From Rickettsiales bacterium (GTDB lineage: Bacteria > Bacteroidota > Bacteroidia > Cytophagales > Cyclobacteriaceae): 64,000 nt of DNA. How positions within the stretch are numbered: the first letter of the stretch is position 1; the number at the start of each line of letters is the position of its first letter. Where the stretch lies: positions 158,544-222,543 of the forward strand of contig PBTY01000055.1 in NCBI GenBank assembly GCA_002729235.1, written 5' to 3'. Under the pieces are notes generated by a model, which saw only the letters and a program-made list of their open reading frames with translations, was not told the DNA's origin and made no database searches. Positions 8,587-17,356 of the stretch are shown here, piece after piece. The position numbers were made by a program, and so were the translations under genes.

Positions 8587-9804
8587 ATGAAATGGGTTTA
8601 TAACCTTACAATTGCGTGCTATCATTTACTGCTAATTATTGCTTCACCCTTCAATTCAAAAGCCAGGAGGTTTCTGGAGGGTAGAAAGAACTGGCGGAAT
8701 ACCTTAAAAGACCAGTTGGAAAACAAAGCGGAGGCAGATCTCATCTGGATACATGCGGCCTCCCAAGGGGAATACCAACAAGGGTTACCAATTATCAAAG
8801 AACTGAAAAAGACCAAACCCGATTCTTTTCTTCTTTTATCATTTTTTTCCCCATCTGGATTTGATGCTTTTGATCAAAACGAACATGTGGATGCCGTTAC
8901 CTTTTTACCCCTGGATTACCCTAAGAATGTATCTGCTTTTATAGATCTTGTCAAACCAAAAGTAGCTGTATTTGTAAAATATGAATTTTGGTACAACTAC
9001 ATGATTGAACTGTACCGTCAGAAGGTTCCATTACTATTGATTTCCTCTATTTTTCGTCCAGACCAGATGTTTTTTCATTCAATGGGCAAGTTTTACCTGA
9101 ATGCCTTAAAGTTGACAGATCATTTCTTTGTGCAGGATGAGCATTCAGCGGCACTTTTGCACCATCATGGAATTGATCAGGTCACCATTACTGGAGACTC
9201 ACGTCTGGATCAGATGTTGTCCATCAAAGAAGAAGTGTGGACGGATGATCGCGTGGAATCATTCATTGGAGAATCATTAGTTATTATTTGCGGGAGTATT
9301 TGGCCTTCAGATTGGGATTGTCTAAAACGGGTTATTCAGCGGTTTTCAGATATTAAAGTCATCATAGCTCCTCATGAAGTTAGTCAGGAAGCATTGACGT
9401 TATATGGTGGAGTCAGATGGTCGCAGTATGCTGATGAAGCAGGAGACTTATTGTTGATTGATCAGGTAGGTTCTTTAAAATACCTGTACCGCTACGCTGA
9501 CATTGCATATGTAGGTGGTGCACTAAGAGGAGCTGTTCATAATACCATAGAACCAGCTGTGTACAATATTCCAATTGTAATCGCTAAGCATACCAAAAAT
9601 TCCAAGTTCAATGAGGTGATGGACCTGAAAGATCATGGTGGTTTGGTCACTTTTGAGGATGAAGATGAACTATTTCGTATTTTTGAGGAGTTAATTCAAG
9701 ATGCTTCTAAACGTAAGGAGATGGGGCAAAGTAATCTGGACTATGTGATGCGAAATTCAGGAGCCACCGAGAAGGTGATGCAAAAACTTCAGGAATATCT
9801 ATGA
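8587..9804 (+). CDS. waaA: 3-deoxy-D-manno-octulosonic acid (Kdo) transferase
   Basis: Transfers Kdo from CMP-Kdo to lipid A precursor in inner-core LPS synthesis, at the inner face of the inner membrane. The 405-aa length matches the GT30 family. An N-terminal membrane anchor (about residues 5-22) precedes the GT-B fold; HAASQGEYQQG (56-66) carries the expected catalytic glutamate (Glu62). The C-terminal lobe contains GGALRGAVHNTIEPA, the CMP-Kdo binding region with its GGxxxxxHNxxEPA pattern. The stop overlaps the rsgA start (ATGA), so the two are co-transcribed. Confidence 0.93.
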   Translation: MKWVYNLTIACYHLLLIIASPFNSKARRFLEGRKNWRNTLKDQLENKAEADLIWIHAASQGEYQQGLPIIKELKKTKPDSFLLLSFFSPSGFDAFDQNEHVDAVTFLPLDYPKNVSAFIDLVKPKVAVFVKYEFWYNYMIELYRQKVPLLLISSIFRPDQMFFHSMGKFYLNALKLTDHFFVQDEHSAALLHHHGIDQVTITGDSRLDQMLSIKEEVWTDDRVESFIGESLVIICGSIWPSDWDCLKRVIQRFSDIKVIIAPHEVSQEALTLYGGVRWSQYADEAGDLLLIDQVGSLKYLYRYADIAYVGGALRGAVHNTIEPAVYNIPIVIAKHTKNSKFNEVMDLKDHGGLVTFEDEDELFRIFEELIQDASKRKEMGQSNLDYVMRNSGATEKVMQKLQEYL

Positions 9805-10718
9805 GAGGATTGGTGATTAAATCTACAGGGTCCTGGTATCGCATTAAGTTGGATAATGGGGGGCAGGTAGATGCAAGGATTCGTGGTAAGTTCAAGTTGG
9901 AGAATAAGAAAATAACTAATCCTATTGCTGTTGGAGATTTCGTAGTGCTGGAAGAAAATTCGAATGAATATGTAATTGTTGAGATAGAGGAACGAGAAAA
10001 CTATATCATTCGGCAATCACCCCGGAAGAAACATCATGATCATTTAATAGCCGCCAATGTGGATCAGGCAATACTTATTGCCACCATGAAGATGCCACGC
10101 ACGTCATTGGGTTTCATTGATCGATTTTTGGTGACATTGGAAGCTTACAGGATTCCAGGTATTATCATTTTCAATAAAACTGACTTACTCAACGAAGAGG
10201 AAAAAGATGATGTAGGTTACTTGTGCTTTTTGTACGAGAATAATGTCGGTTATAAGTGCTTACAAACCTCTTTTACGGAGGAGGGACTAACAGAGGAGCT
10301 TAGGAGCTTATTGCATGGGAAAAAGACCTTTGTTTCCGGACACTCAGGAGCAGGAAAATCAACGTTAATTAATCTTCTTTTTCCTGATATTGAGCAAAAG
10401 GTCTCTGAGGTTTCCACGTTTGCCAACAAGGGCGTGCATACCACTACTTTTGCAGAAATGTTTTTTTTGGATGACGAATCAGCCATTATCGATACACCCG
10501 GAATTAAGGAGTTGGGACTTTCTGAAATCGATCCTGAAGAGTTAGGACACTATTTTCCTGAAATGCGAGAATTTTTAGGGGAATGCAAATTTCATAACTG
10601 CATTCATACCAATGAACCAGGTTGTAAAGTAAAAGCAGCTGTTGAAGAAGGCGTCATCTCAGAAGAACGCTACTACAGCTATTTGTCCATGTTAGAAAGC
10701 GATGACAACCGTCGGTGA
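9801..10718 (+). CDS. rsgA: Ribosome small-subunit-dependent GTPase A
   Basis: Circularly permuted GTPase assisting late 30S maturation. 305 aa: an N-terminal OB fold (1-75), then permuted G motifs, NKTD (125-128, G4) before GHSGAGKS (180-187, G1) and DTPG (231-234, G3). A zinc site follows with Cys262, Cys267, His269 and Cys275. All key residues are present. It overlaps waaA by 4 bp, and its 3' end overlaps the convergent glycosyltransferase gene by 40 bp, so no terminator can lie between them. Confidence 0.95.
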   Translation: MRGLVIKSTGSWYRIKLDNGGQVDARIRGKFKLENKKITNPIAVGDFVVLEENSNEYVIVEIEERENYIIRQSPRKKHHDHLIAANVDQAILIATMKMPRTSLGFIDRFLVTLEAYRIPGIIIFNKTDLLNEEEKDDVGYLCFLYENNVGYKCLQTSFTEEGLTEELRSLLHGKKTFVSGHSGAGKSTLINLLFPDIEQKVSEVSTFANKGVHTTTFAEMFFLDDESAIIDTPGIKELGLSEIDPEELGHYFPEMREFLGECKFHNCIHTNEPGCKVKAAVEEGVISEERYYSYLSMLESDDNRR

Positions 10719-11569
10719 CATTGTTTGATCAGGTGGCGGTATTTGGATATTAGACCTAAGTTCAGGGTTTTTACACATTGTTTGATTTCGTATTTACACC
10801 TTGATATCAATGCCAGATACTCTTGTTCATTACGACAAAGGTCCAGGGCTTTATTGCACACTTTAAAGGTTGTTTGTAGATGCTTGCTTCTCAATGCGAA
10901 TTGAGTTTTACCAAGTGAATTAGGGACGTCCCTCTTTTTGACCAGAGGAGCCGCATTGAAGTGGTATTTAAAGTTTCTTGATGACCGAATCCAAAAATCA
11001 AAGTCTTCATAAGTCAATGCTTCATCATAGCCATTTAGCTCATCCAATACCTCGCGTTTGATCATCATGGTTGGGGCACTGATGAAATAGGATCTGATAA
11101 GTGATTCAAAAACATCTCCAGATGCAGGAGAATTAATTAACTGACCATCAATATCTCGCTTGTAAAAAGTTCTTGCGATATCGCCGTTTTCATTGATTAA
11201 AAAGGCATCGCTAAAGTGCACTCCGACTTCTTTATTCGCATTGGCAAAGTCATTGATGCCTTCTTCTATACGCTTTGGTAGAAGGAGATCATCAGCTGCA
11301 AGATCAATAATAAACTGTCCTTTGCTCATGTGAAATCCTTGATTAAACGCCGCACAATTGCCCCTAATTTCTGAGATCGAAATGAATTTGGCGTTGGTAT
11401 CTTTAATGGCACTTTCGATTTCCTGCTGACTACCATCAGTACTGGCATCATCCACCACAATTAGTTCTATGTTTTCATAAGTCTGAGTGAGAACAGATCG
11501 AATAGCCGCTCCGACGTACTTCTGTTGATTGTGACACAAGCAGATTACAGTAACCAGAGGAGTGTTCAT
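10679..11569 (-). CDS. Glycosyltransferase family 2
   Basis: Nucleotide-sugar-dependent transferase (GT-A fold), probably in surface glycan assembly. 296 aa, starting with the GT2 signature VTVICLCHNQQKYVGAAIRS, then VVDDASTDGS near residues 38-47 and the metal site AADDLLLP near residue 94. There is no signal or membrane segment, so it is likely cytoplasmic or peripheral. It overlaps the upstream methyltransferase gene by 4 bp, and its C-terminus runs 40 bp into rsgA on the other strand. Donor and acceptor sugars are not predictable. Confidence 0.85.
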   Translation of the reverse strand: MNTPLVTVICLCHNQQKYVGAAIRSVLTQTYENIELIVVDDASTDGSQQEIESAIKDTNAKFISISEIRGNCAAFNQGFHMSKGQFIIDLAADDLLLPKRIEEGINDFANANKEVGVHFSDAFLINENGDIARTFYKRDIDGQLINSPASGDVFESLIRSYFISAPTMMIKREVLDELNGYDEALTYEDFDFWIRSSRNFKYHFNAAPLVKKRDVPNSLGKTQFALRSKHLQTTFKVCNKALDLCRNEQEYLALISRCKYEIKQCVKTLNLGLISKYRHLIKQCHRRLSSLSNMDK

Positions 11570-12384
11570 CGTTCCGTCATTTTGATGTGAATCTCAAATG
11601 ATTCTTCTGGTAACCACTGGTTGTAATCTGAATTAGCTGTAATCTCAAAAGGAAGATATACGGCGCAGTTGGTATTTCTGACATGATAGATATGGTCGTG
11701 ATATTTTGAAGGTGTACCATCAAGGATGCCTTCCAATACTTCCCACCAGATGGAAGAGTAGTGTGAGGCGTAATCATGCCAGACAATAATGGAATTCTCA
11801 TGAGTTAAGTGGTTGAAAACACTTCTGGAATCAGAGGCAACAACTTCCTGGTGATGATCTCCATCAATAAATATCAGATCCATTTCAGGAAGTGTTGAGA
11901 AGTCAAAGTGCAAAGAGTTGCCAAACAATTGAGTAACTCCTTCAATGTCTTCCAAGTAATGATTGTGAGCTGAATATGTGTCAGGATTCGATTCCTTCAT
12001 ATCATCTGGTGGTAGGTTGAGGGTGTACCTGTTTGATGTTACATCCATTAGGTTCACTATGCTTTCTCCACGCCAGGTCCCTATTTCAAAATAGCTGCAT
12101 TTTGGAAATCGACGTGCGAGAATCTTTAATAATGCGATATCAATTGGTTCTGAAGTACCACCTAATAGACTGTAAGGTTGAATTTTTTCTGAGACCTGGT
12201 CGGTTAGGTCAGATAGCTTAATTTGAGGCAGGCCCTTGATGAATTGTGGATATTTTTTAGCAACTCGATTTTGATATACTTGCTCTTGATGAGTGATGTA
12301 ATACAGGTTTTTAGGCTGTCTGATAATCATCAACAAGGCTTTCAATCCACCTTTAGCGTATTTCAAAAGATTACTGAGCGACAT
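11566..12384 (-). CDS. Class I SAM-dependent methyltransferase (Methyltransf_24 type)
   Basis: 272 aa from the ATG at 12384. An alternative ATG at 12417 exists, but a perfect -7-like box (TACCTTTG on the minus strand, 12431-12424) would place transcription start at about 12418, favouring the inner start. The SAM-binding motif I is FEIGTWRGES, and the acidic IFIDGDHH segment with a later WHDY is characteristic of the Methyltransf_24 / class I fold often found in polysaccharide clusters. It is coupled to the glycosyltransferase downstream (4-bp overlap), so it probably methylates a glycan. Confidence 0.78.
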   Translation of the reverse strand: MSLSNLLKYAKGGLKALLMIIRQPKNLYYITHQEQVYQNRVAKKYPQFIKGLPQIKLSDLTDQVSEKIQPYSLLGGTSEPIDIALLKILARRFPKCSYFEIGTWRGESIVNLMDVTSNRYTLNLPPDDMKESNPDTYSAHNHYLEDIEGVTQLFGNSLHFDFSTLPEMDLIFIDGDHHQEVVASDSRSVFNHLTHENSIIVWHDYASHYSSIWWEVLEGILDGTPSKYHDHIYHVRNTNCAVYLPFEITANSDYNQWLPEESFEIHIKMTER

Positions 12385-12423
12385 AAATCCGTAATTGCTA
12401 TTATTGCATGCAGTCAATTAATT

Positions 12424-12431
12424 CAAAGGTA
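12424..12431 (-). promoter_or_regulatory. Promoter -7-like box before methyltransferase gene
   Basis: Minus-strand TACCTTTG matches TAnnTTTG exactly. No convincing -33 TTTG is found at 19-21 bp, so only half of a promoter is supported. It lies in the short gap between divergent genes. Confidence 0.4.
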
Positions 12432-12435
12432 ATTT

Positions 12436-13341
12436 ATGCAGAACCAATTTAGGTTTCATTTACTCTTTAACCTGATAAAGCATCTCCCGAAGAAATTTCA
12501 GGTGAAGTATGATGAATTGGTTCAGCCTTTTTTCGTGATCGGGTCCGGAAGAAATGGGAGCACCATGCTCAATCTAATGCTCAATCAGCATTCTCAGCTT
12601 CATTTGCCTTCTGAACAGTATTTTCTCGGACCATCCATCCTCAAGTTTCATTACTATAACTATGGTTTATGGCGAGATATGGTGAAGGTGATTTTAGGAG
12701 AATTGTTACCTCAAAGTGGAAGCCATACCTGGGAAGTGACTGAGATGCCGGATATGCAAAAGCTATATATGGCTACTCCAGACAAAAAGAAGCTGCAATA
12801 CCTGATCGATGTAATCTATAGGTCAGGGTATGAGGCTCCGATTTGGGGAGATACCACACCGTTGAATACCTATTATATCAAAGAAATTTATCACACCTTT
12901 CCAAAAGCAAGGTATTTGTTTTTGATCAGAGATGGGAGAGATGTAGTTGCCTCATACAAGAAGGGTGGATATGAGGTGTTAGGTGATTTAGCCGTACCAT
13001 CAAATGGAGCAGCCCATTGGAATCATTCTATCACCAAGTACGATTGGCTGAAGAGAAGAACGAATGTTCACCTGGTTCAATACGAGAAGCTCGTTATGAA
13101 TCCAAAAGAGGAGCTTGCCTCAGTGTGTGAGTTTTTAGGCTTGGAGTTTGAAAAGCAAATGCTTTCATTTCATTCTAAGGTTCCAAATCGGGAAATGTAT
13201 GATTTGCCTGTTCATCAGAACTTGAAGAAAGAAGTATTTACTTCATCAATTGGGAGCTATCTAAAAGAACTTGATTCAGGTGATTTAGATAAGGTGATGC
13301 CGATTCTTTCAATGGGTTTAGAACGATTTGGATACTTATGA
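12436..13341 (+). CDS. PAPS-dependent sulfotransferase family protein
   Basis: Predicted to transfer sulfate from PAPS to a carbohydrate or similar acceptor. The 301-aa protein has the 5'-phosphosulfate-binding loop IGSGRNGSTML (35-45) and the 3'-phosphate-binding segment LFLIRDGRDVVASYKK (about 153-168), the two hallmarks of the family. No signal peptide is visible, so it acts in the cytoplasm. It overlaps the following glycosyltransferase by 4 bp and is divergent from the methyltransferase, within a glycan-modification block. Acceptor unknown. Confidence 0.85.
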   Translation: MQNQFRFHLLFNLIKHLPKKFQVKYDELVQPFFVIGSGRNGSTMLNLMLNQHSQLHLPSEQYFLGPSILKFHYYNYGLWRDMVKVILGELLPQSGSHTWEVTEMPDMQKLYMATPDKKKLQYLIDVIYRSGYEAPIWGDTTPLNTYYIKEIYHTFPKARYLFLIRDGRDVVASYKKGGYEVLGDLAVPSNGAAHWNHSITKYDWLKRRTNVHLVQYEKLVMNPKEELASVCEFLGLEFEKQMLSFHSKVPNREMYDLPVHQNLKKEVFTSSIGSYLKELDSGDLDKVMPILSMGLERFGYL

Positions 13342-14510
13342 GAGTTTTTATAATTCCATCCTGGTATCCTTCAGAGGCACATCCTTCCACTGGAATATTT
13401 TTCAAGGAGCAAGCAATTCTTTTGGCGCGTTTCAGGCCAGAATGGGAAATAGGTCTGAGTGTTTGGGGTTCTCATGAGCCAAAACTCTGGCTTCCTGCAT
13501 CCAGACCCTTGACAAGCTTGTTTAGGTATGGCTCCAAGCCGATTGTAAAGCAAAAAGACACCTTGCTGGAAGCGAATTGCGTAGAATTCTTGACCCCAGC
13601 ATTTACCTGGACTCGTAAAATCAAGAAAGGTAACATGGAGGGGATCATCAAAGTGAATGAAGAGAACCTCAATCGATACATCCAGTATTTTGGGCAACCA
13701 GACCTTATTCATGCTCAGGTAGCTTATCCTGCCGGGTTAATTGCAAAAAGGCTCTCTGAAAAACACCAGATTCCTTTTGTAATCACCGAACATCAAAGTC
13801 CGTTTCCTTTGCCTGCTTTGAAAGGAATTTTGAAATCGAAGTTATTACCTGTTCTGAAATCTGCAGATCTGGTACTTTCGGTAAGTCATGCTTTGAAAAA
13901 CCGATTGCTGTCTTTTGGTGTTGAAAGTGGTTTTATGCCTAATTACATTGATGATCAATTGTTTACAACCGTTCAGAATGATTCAGGTATCGATGGAGCA
14001 ATTGCCGTGGGGAGACTGGAGGATCAGAAGAATTATGAGTTGATGCTGGAAGCAATGGCCTCGGTTCAGAAGAAAATAGGTTTGAAGTTCACGGTTATTG
14101 GAAGTGGAAGTCAACAAAGAAAGTTAAAACGAAGAGCCCAACAGCTAGGTGTGGAGGTAGAATGGAAGGGTGAACAATCTCGTGAAGTCATTGCACAAGA
14201 ACTGCGGTCTTCCTCTATTTTTCTGAATACCAGCAAACATGAGAATCAACCTGTTGCTATTCTAGAAGCCCTTGCCTGTGGTTTACCGGTGGTTACCACC
14301 AATTGGAATGGTGCTGAAGAAATGGTATCAAATCAGGTTGGAAAAGTAGTGGAAAGTTGGCAGGCTGATGATTTTTCAGATGCGATACTTGATCAATTGG
14401 AGAGTAAGGTTTCAAAACTTAAAATCAGAGGATATTTTGAAGAAAAGTATGGAACTCAGCAAACTGTTGACACTTTAGAGAAATTTTACAAATCAATTGT
14501 CAAAGTGTGA
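13338..14510 (+). CDS. Glycosyltransferase family 4
   Basis: 390-aa GT-B enzyme. The N-terminal lobe begins MRVFIIPSWYPSEAHPSTG, typical of GT4 proteins, with an HAQVAYPAGLIA acceptor-side motif. The C-terminal lobe has VGRLEDQKNYELMLEA and the nucleotide-sugar-binding E-x7-E region in NQPVAILEALACGLPVV. It is translationally coupled to the sulfotransferase (4-bp overlap), so the two probably act on the same glycan. Its 3' end overlaps the convergent acyltransferase gene by 25 bp. Confidence 0.88.
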   Translation: MRVFIIPSWYPSEAHPSTGIFFKEQAILLARFRPEWEIGLSVWGSHEPKLWLPASRPLTSLFRYGSKPIVKQKDTLLEANCVEFLTPAFTWTRKIKKGNMEGIIKVNEENLNRYIQYFGQPDLIHAQVAYPAGLIAKRLSEKHQIPFVITEHQSPFPLPALKGILKSKLLPVLKSADLVLSVSHALKNRLLSFGVESGFMPNYIDDQLFTTVQNDSGIDGAIAVGRLEDQKNYELMLEAMASVQKKIGLKFTVIGSGSQQRKLKRRAQQLGVEVEWKGEQSREVIAQELRSSSIFLNTSKHENQPVAILEALACGLPVVTTNWNGAEEMVSNQVGKVVESWQADDFSDAILDQLESKVSKLKIRGYFEEKYGTQQTVDTLEKFYKSIVKV

Positions 14511-15325
14511 CGATTTGTTCGAACACCACCCATGTGTTCTTTGAATAGAATTAATGACTCTTGTGGAGCTCCCTCGATTGAAGATATTCCTAAATCCAGG
14601 TATTTGATTCCTTTTTCTTTGAGATGATGGTACATGTAAACCATCAATGAAACCATAGGACTATCAGATTTAAATTCAGGATGAGTTGCTGGTAAGAAAT
14701 AGTAAGCGATGTTATCAACAGGTAATGTGATAATACAGACTGCTGCCAATTGACCTTTGGATTTGGCTACGTAGAATAAATAGCTTTCGGGAAATGCAGT
14801 TATTTGAGCGATCAAACTTTCAAGAGACGTATTGATTTCTAGATCTTGGCTTTGTCTGCATTGGGCGATAAAAGAGTGAATCATCTCCACCTTACTCAAC
14901 TGAAGTAATTCCATATCAAAACTACTGGATCGCAGTTTTCTCAGTTCCATGTTGTGAAGCTGAGATTCTGAAAATCCAATTAGATCAACATAGTGACTCG
15001 TGTCTGAAAATTTCTTTTTGAAGCCATACTCCAGCATCCAGTCTACCTCCATCGTCGGATAAATAGAAATTGGCAGGGTTATTTCTATCTGTCCTGTTTT
15101 TGACCTTACCTGAGAAATTATTTGATCCAGCCATTGGAATAAATCCGACTTATTTCCGTTTTGAATCAGAGGACCCCCAAAAGGACTTTTTGGCAAGCTT
15201 TTTGATTTTTTTAGCCCAATAGAAAGAGGAAATTTTCCAAAGTCTGATTGAAACAATTCATACCCTTCAATTTGTTGAAGAATAGCATACTGATGCTCAA
15301 ATAAATAACAATTAGGTGCAGACAT
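14486..15325 (-). CDS. GNAT/FemAB-like acyltransferase
   Basis: About 279 aa from the ATG at 15325; a 62-codon extension to 15511 is open but has atypical composition and would run under the next gene's start. The C-terminal half has a GNAT-like beta-strand/helix order (YLFYVAKSKGQLAAVCIITL, then YYFLPATHPEF, then a helix and KYLDLGIS), resembling the FemAB/GNAT group that attaches acyl or aminoacyl groups to sugars or peptidoglycan. No strict catalytic motif exists to confirm activity. The neighbouring glycan genes suggest a polysaccharide acceptor. Confidence 0.6.
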   Translation of the reverse strand: MSAPNCYLFEHQYAILQQIEGYELFQSDFGKFPLSIGLKKSKSLPKSPFGGPLIQNGNKSDLFQWLDQIISQVRSKTGQIEITLPISIYPTMEVDWMLEYGFKKKFSDTSHYVDLIGFSESQLHNMELRKLRSSSFDMELLQLSKVEMIHSFIAQCRQSQDLEINTSLESLIAQITAFPESYLFYVAKSKGQLAAVCIITLPVDNIAYYFLPATHPEFKSDSPMVSLMVYMYHHLKEKGIKYLDLGISSIEGAPQESLILFKEHMGGVRTNRHTLTIDL

Positions 15326-15412
15326 GGAGAGTGTAATCCATCTTTTTTGTAAAACTAGGAGTCTTCTTGATAAGGAACAACGTGTTTTTGATTCTAAAAT
15401 GCAACATGTAAC

Positions 15413-16576
15413 TTGCTCAAGATTAATTATAACAATATCTGTAAACCAGGCATTTTGAGAAGGGTTTTCGTCGCCATACTTTTTTTCATTAGTCAGGTGT
15501 CTTATGGTCAACTTTTTGACAATCCGTCGAATATAAAGTTGGTCAAACGATGCGTGGATTACATCTATAATGTCCAGCCAGATTCTGCCAATATACTTAT
15601 TGAAAAGATTTCAGAGAGGCTCCCAGAACATCCTGCGGTGCCAATGCTGCGAGGGTTGAATGTACTTTGGACCAATATTCCTGTGGTCACGGTGGATTCT
15701 GTTTTCAACGAATTTAGTCATCAATTGCGTGAGACCATCAGGCTTGCAAATAAAATAGATGGAGGGCGACAAGAGCATCCTGAAGCGATATTTTTTGAGA
15801 TGTCTGCGAGAGGCTTACTCGCAGAATATTATGCAGATGATGGGCATTACATGAAAGCATTATCAGAAGCGGGTAAAGCCTATGATTTGGTTAAAAGCGG
15901 GTTTAAACTCAGTGACGAAGTGCCAGACTTTTTGATGACTACAGGGGTTTACAATTATTTCAGGGAAAAATACCCGGAGAAGTACCCAGTCTATAAGCCA
16001 TTATTGTGGTTTTTTAGAAGTGGGGATATTGAACTGGGAATTCAGCAAATAGAGGAGGCAACACAGAAAGCAGTATTGACAAGTGTGGAAGCTTATGTGT
16101 ATTTAGCCTATATCTATCTGAGGTATGAATATCAACCTCAAAAAGCCCAGAAGTATATGTGGTACCTAACAAAACATTATCCGAATAATTTATACATGAA
16201 ATCAAAGCTTCTGGAATCGCTTAACTCTGGAGATGATTTTAAACAAGCACCGTATCATATGATCAAAGAATTGTCCATGTCGCCAAGGCCCTATTATTCC
16301 ATGGCTGGCAAGGCATTTCAGGGGTTGTATCAGGAGAAGGTAAAGATCAATGAGGAAAAGGCAATTGATTATTATCGCAATGGGATAGCAGCTGGGACTG
16401 ACATTACTGGGCATGGTACCTACTATCGCAGCATGTGTTATCTTGGTCTGGGAAGAATTTATGAGCAACAAGGCAACCAGGAGAAGGCGATCTATAACTT
16501 GAAAAGAGCAATCGAAATCTCCGAATCAGAGGCTTTAACAGAAGAGGCGCAGAACATTCTCGATACAATTGAATGA
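15413..16576 (+). CDS. TPR-containing exported protein
   Basis: Up to 387 aa. No ATG is available at the 5' end: the frame opens at TTG 15413, and TTG 15455 would give a textbook signal peptide (RRVFVAILFFISQVSYGQ). The mature part is almost entirely helical with tetratricopeptide-like units, clearest at the C-terminus (about 345-385), where YLGLGRIYEQQGNQEKAIYN is a canonical TPR. Such proteins act as periplasmic scaffolds. It overlaps the YigZ-like gene by 4 bp. Start position is uncertain. Confidence 0.72.
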   Translation: MLKINYNNICKPGILRRVFVAILFFISQVSYGQLFDNPSNIKLVKRCVDYIYNVQPDSANILIEKISERLPEHPAVPMLRGLNVLWTNIPVVTVDSVFNEFSHQLRETIRLANKIDGGRQEHPEAIFFEMSARGLLAEYYADDGHYMKALSEAGKAYDLVKSGFKLSDEVPDFLMTTGVYNYFREKYPEKYPVYKPLLWFFRSGDIELGIQQIEEATQKAVLTSVEAYVYLAYIYLRYEYQPQKAQKYMWYLTKHYPNNLYMKSKLLESLNSGDDFKQAPYHMIKELSMSPRPYYSMAGKAFQGLYQEKVKINEEKAIDYYRNGIAAGTDITGHGTYYRSMCYLGLGRIYEQQGNQEKAIYNLKRAIEISESEALTEEAQNILDTIE

Positions 16577-17190
16577 ACGAATTCTTTACAATAAGCAATG
16601 AGCCGGAGGGTTTTTACAAAGAGAAGGGTAGCAAGTTTATTGCACGTGCATTTCATGTAAAAACCGAGGATGAAATCAAGGATCGATTAGAGGAGCTAAG
16701 GAAAGAATTCTATGATGCGCGGCATCACTGCTATGCTTATATCATAGGATTAAAAAATCAATCTTTTCGAGCCAATGATGACGGTGAGCCCAATCATTCA
16801 GCTGGAGATCCTATACTTGGTCAGATTAGATCCAAAAATCTCACCAACACCTTGGTGGTGGTTATTAGGTACTTTGGTGGCACTAAACTTGGAGTAGGAG
16901 GATTAATTAGTGCTTATAAGATCGCGACGGAAGAAGCTTTGAATCTAGCAAAAATTGAAACAGTCTATTCACAGACGGAATTTAGTCTTCGGTTTGGGTA
17001 TGAAGTGACAGCAGAGGTAGAACGTGCGCTTGGTGAATTTGATATTGAGTATCTACAAAAGGATTATACAGACGACTGTTTCTTTAAAGGTCTGTTGAAA
17101 GATGAAGATGTGCCTCGACTGGCAAAGAAACTAGAGTTGACCAGGCAAATCGAGTTGGTTTTCGAAGATTGCACAAATAATGCTTCATAG
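16573..17190 (+). CDS. IMPACT/YigZ family protein
   Basis: 205 aa, the normal length for the YigZ/IMPACT family. The N-terminal UPF0029 domain contains the signature ANDDGEPNHSAGDPIL (about 73-88) and VVVIRYFGGTKLGVGGL (about 96-112); the C-terminal 65 residues fit the DUF1949 ferredoxin-like domain. The family is linked to translation regulation in eukaryotes, but the bacterial role is not established. It is translationally coupled to the upstream TPR gene. Confidence 0.9.
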   Translation: MNEFFTISNEPEGFYKEKGSKFIARAFHVKTEDEIKDRLEELRKEFYDARHHCYAYIIGLKNQSFRANDDGEPNHSAGDPILGQIRSKNLTNTLVVVIRYFGGTKLGVGGLISAYKIATEEALNLAKIETVYSQTEFSLRFGYEVTAEVERALGEFDIEYLQKDYTDDCFFKGLLKDEDVPRLAKKLELTRQIELVFEDCTNNAS

Positions 17191-17199
17191 TATTATTTG

Positions 17200-17312
17200 C
17201 CCACTGGGCTGACGATTCGCTAGCTGGCGAATGTTAGGACGGTCCGCCGCAGCGGTAACCCCATGACGTAAAGTCAGGGTATGACAAGCATAGCTTCGTC
17301 ATCACCTGACAA
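17200..17312. repeat. Cluster of nested palindromes, REP-like intergenic element
   Basis: Between convergent genes lies a locally GC-richer stretch packed with inverted repeats. ATTCGC (17215-17220) pairs with GCGAAT (17227-17232); CCGC/GCGG flank a 4-nt loop near 17245-17256; TGAC/GTCA flank GTAAA near 17263-17275; and ATGAC with AAGC pairs with GCTT and GTCAT near 17281-17302. Composition and density differ from surrounding DNA. This resembles repetitive extragenic palindromes or a MITE-like unit; copy number elsewhere in the genome is unknown. Confidence 0.5.
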
Positions 17313-17356
17313 TTTTTTTAAAAATATTTCGTCAAAATTCTATCGAACAATCCGGG

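Noticed and set aside
15325..15511. 62-codon N-terminal extension of the GNAT/FemAB-like protein
   Set aside because: Composition does not fit the family and the extension runs under the start of the divergent TPR gene.
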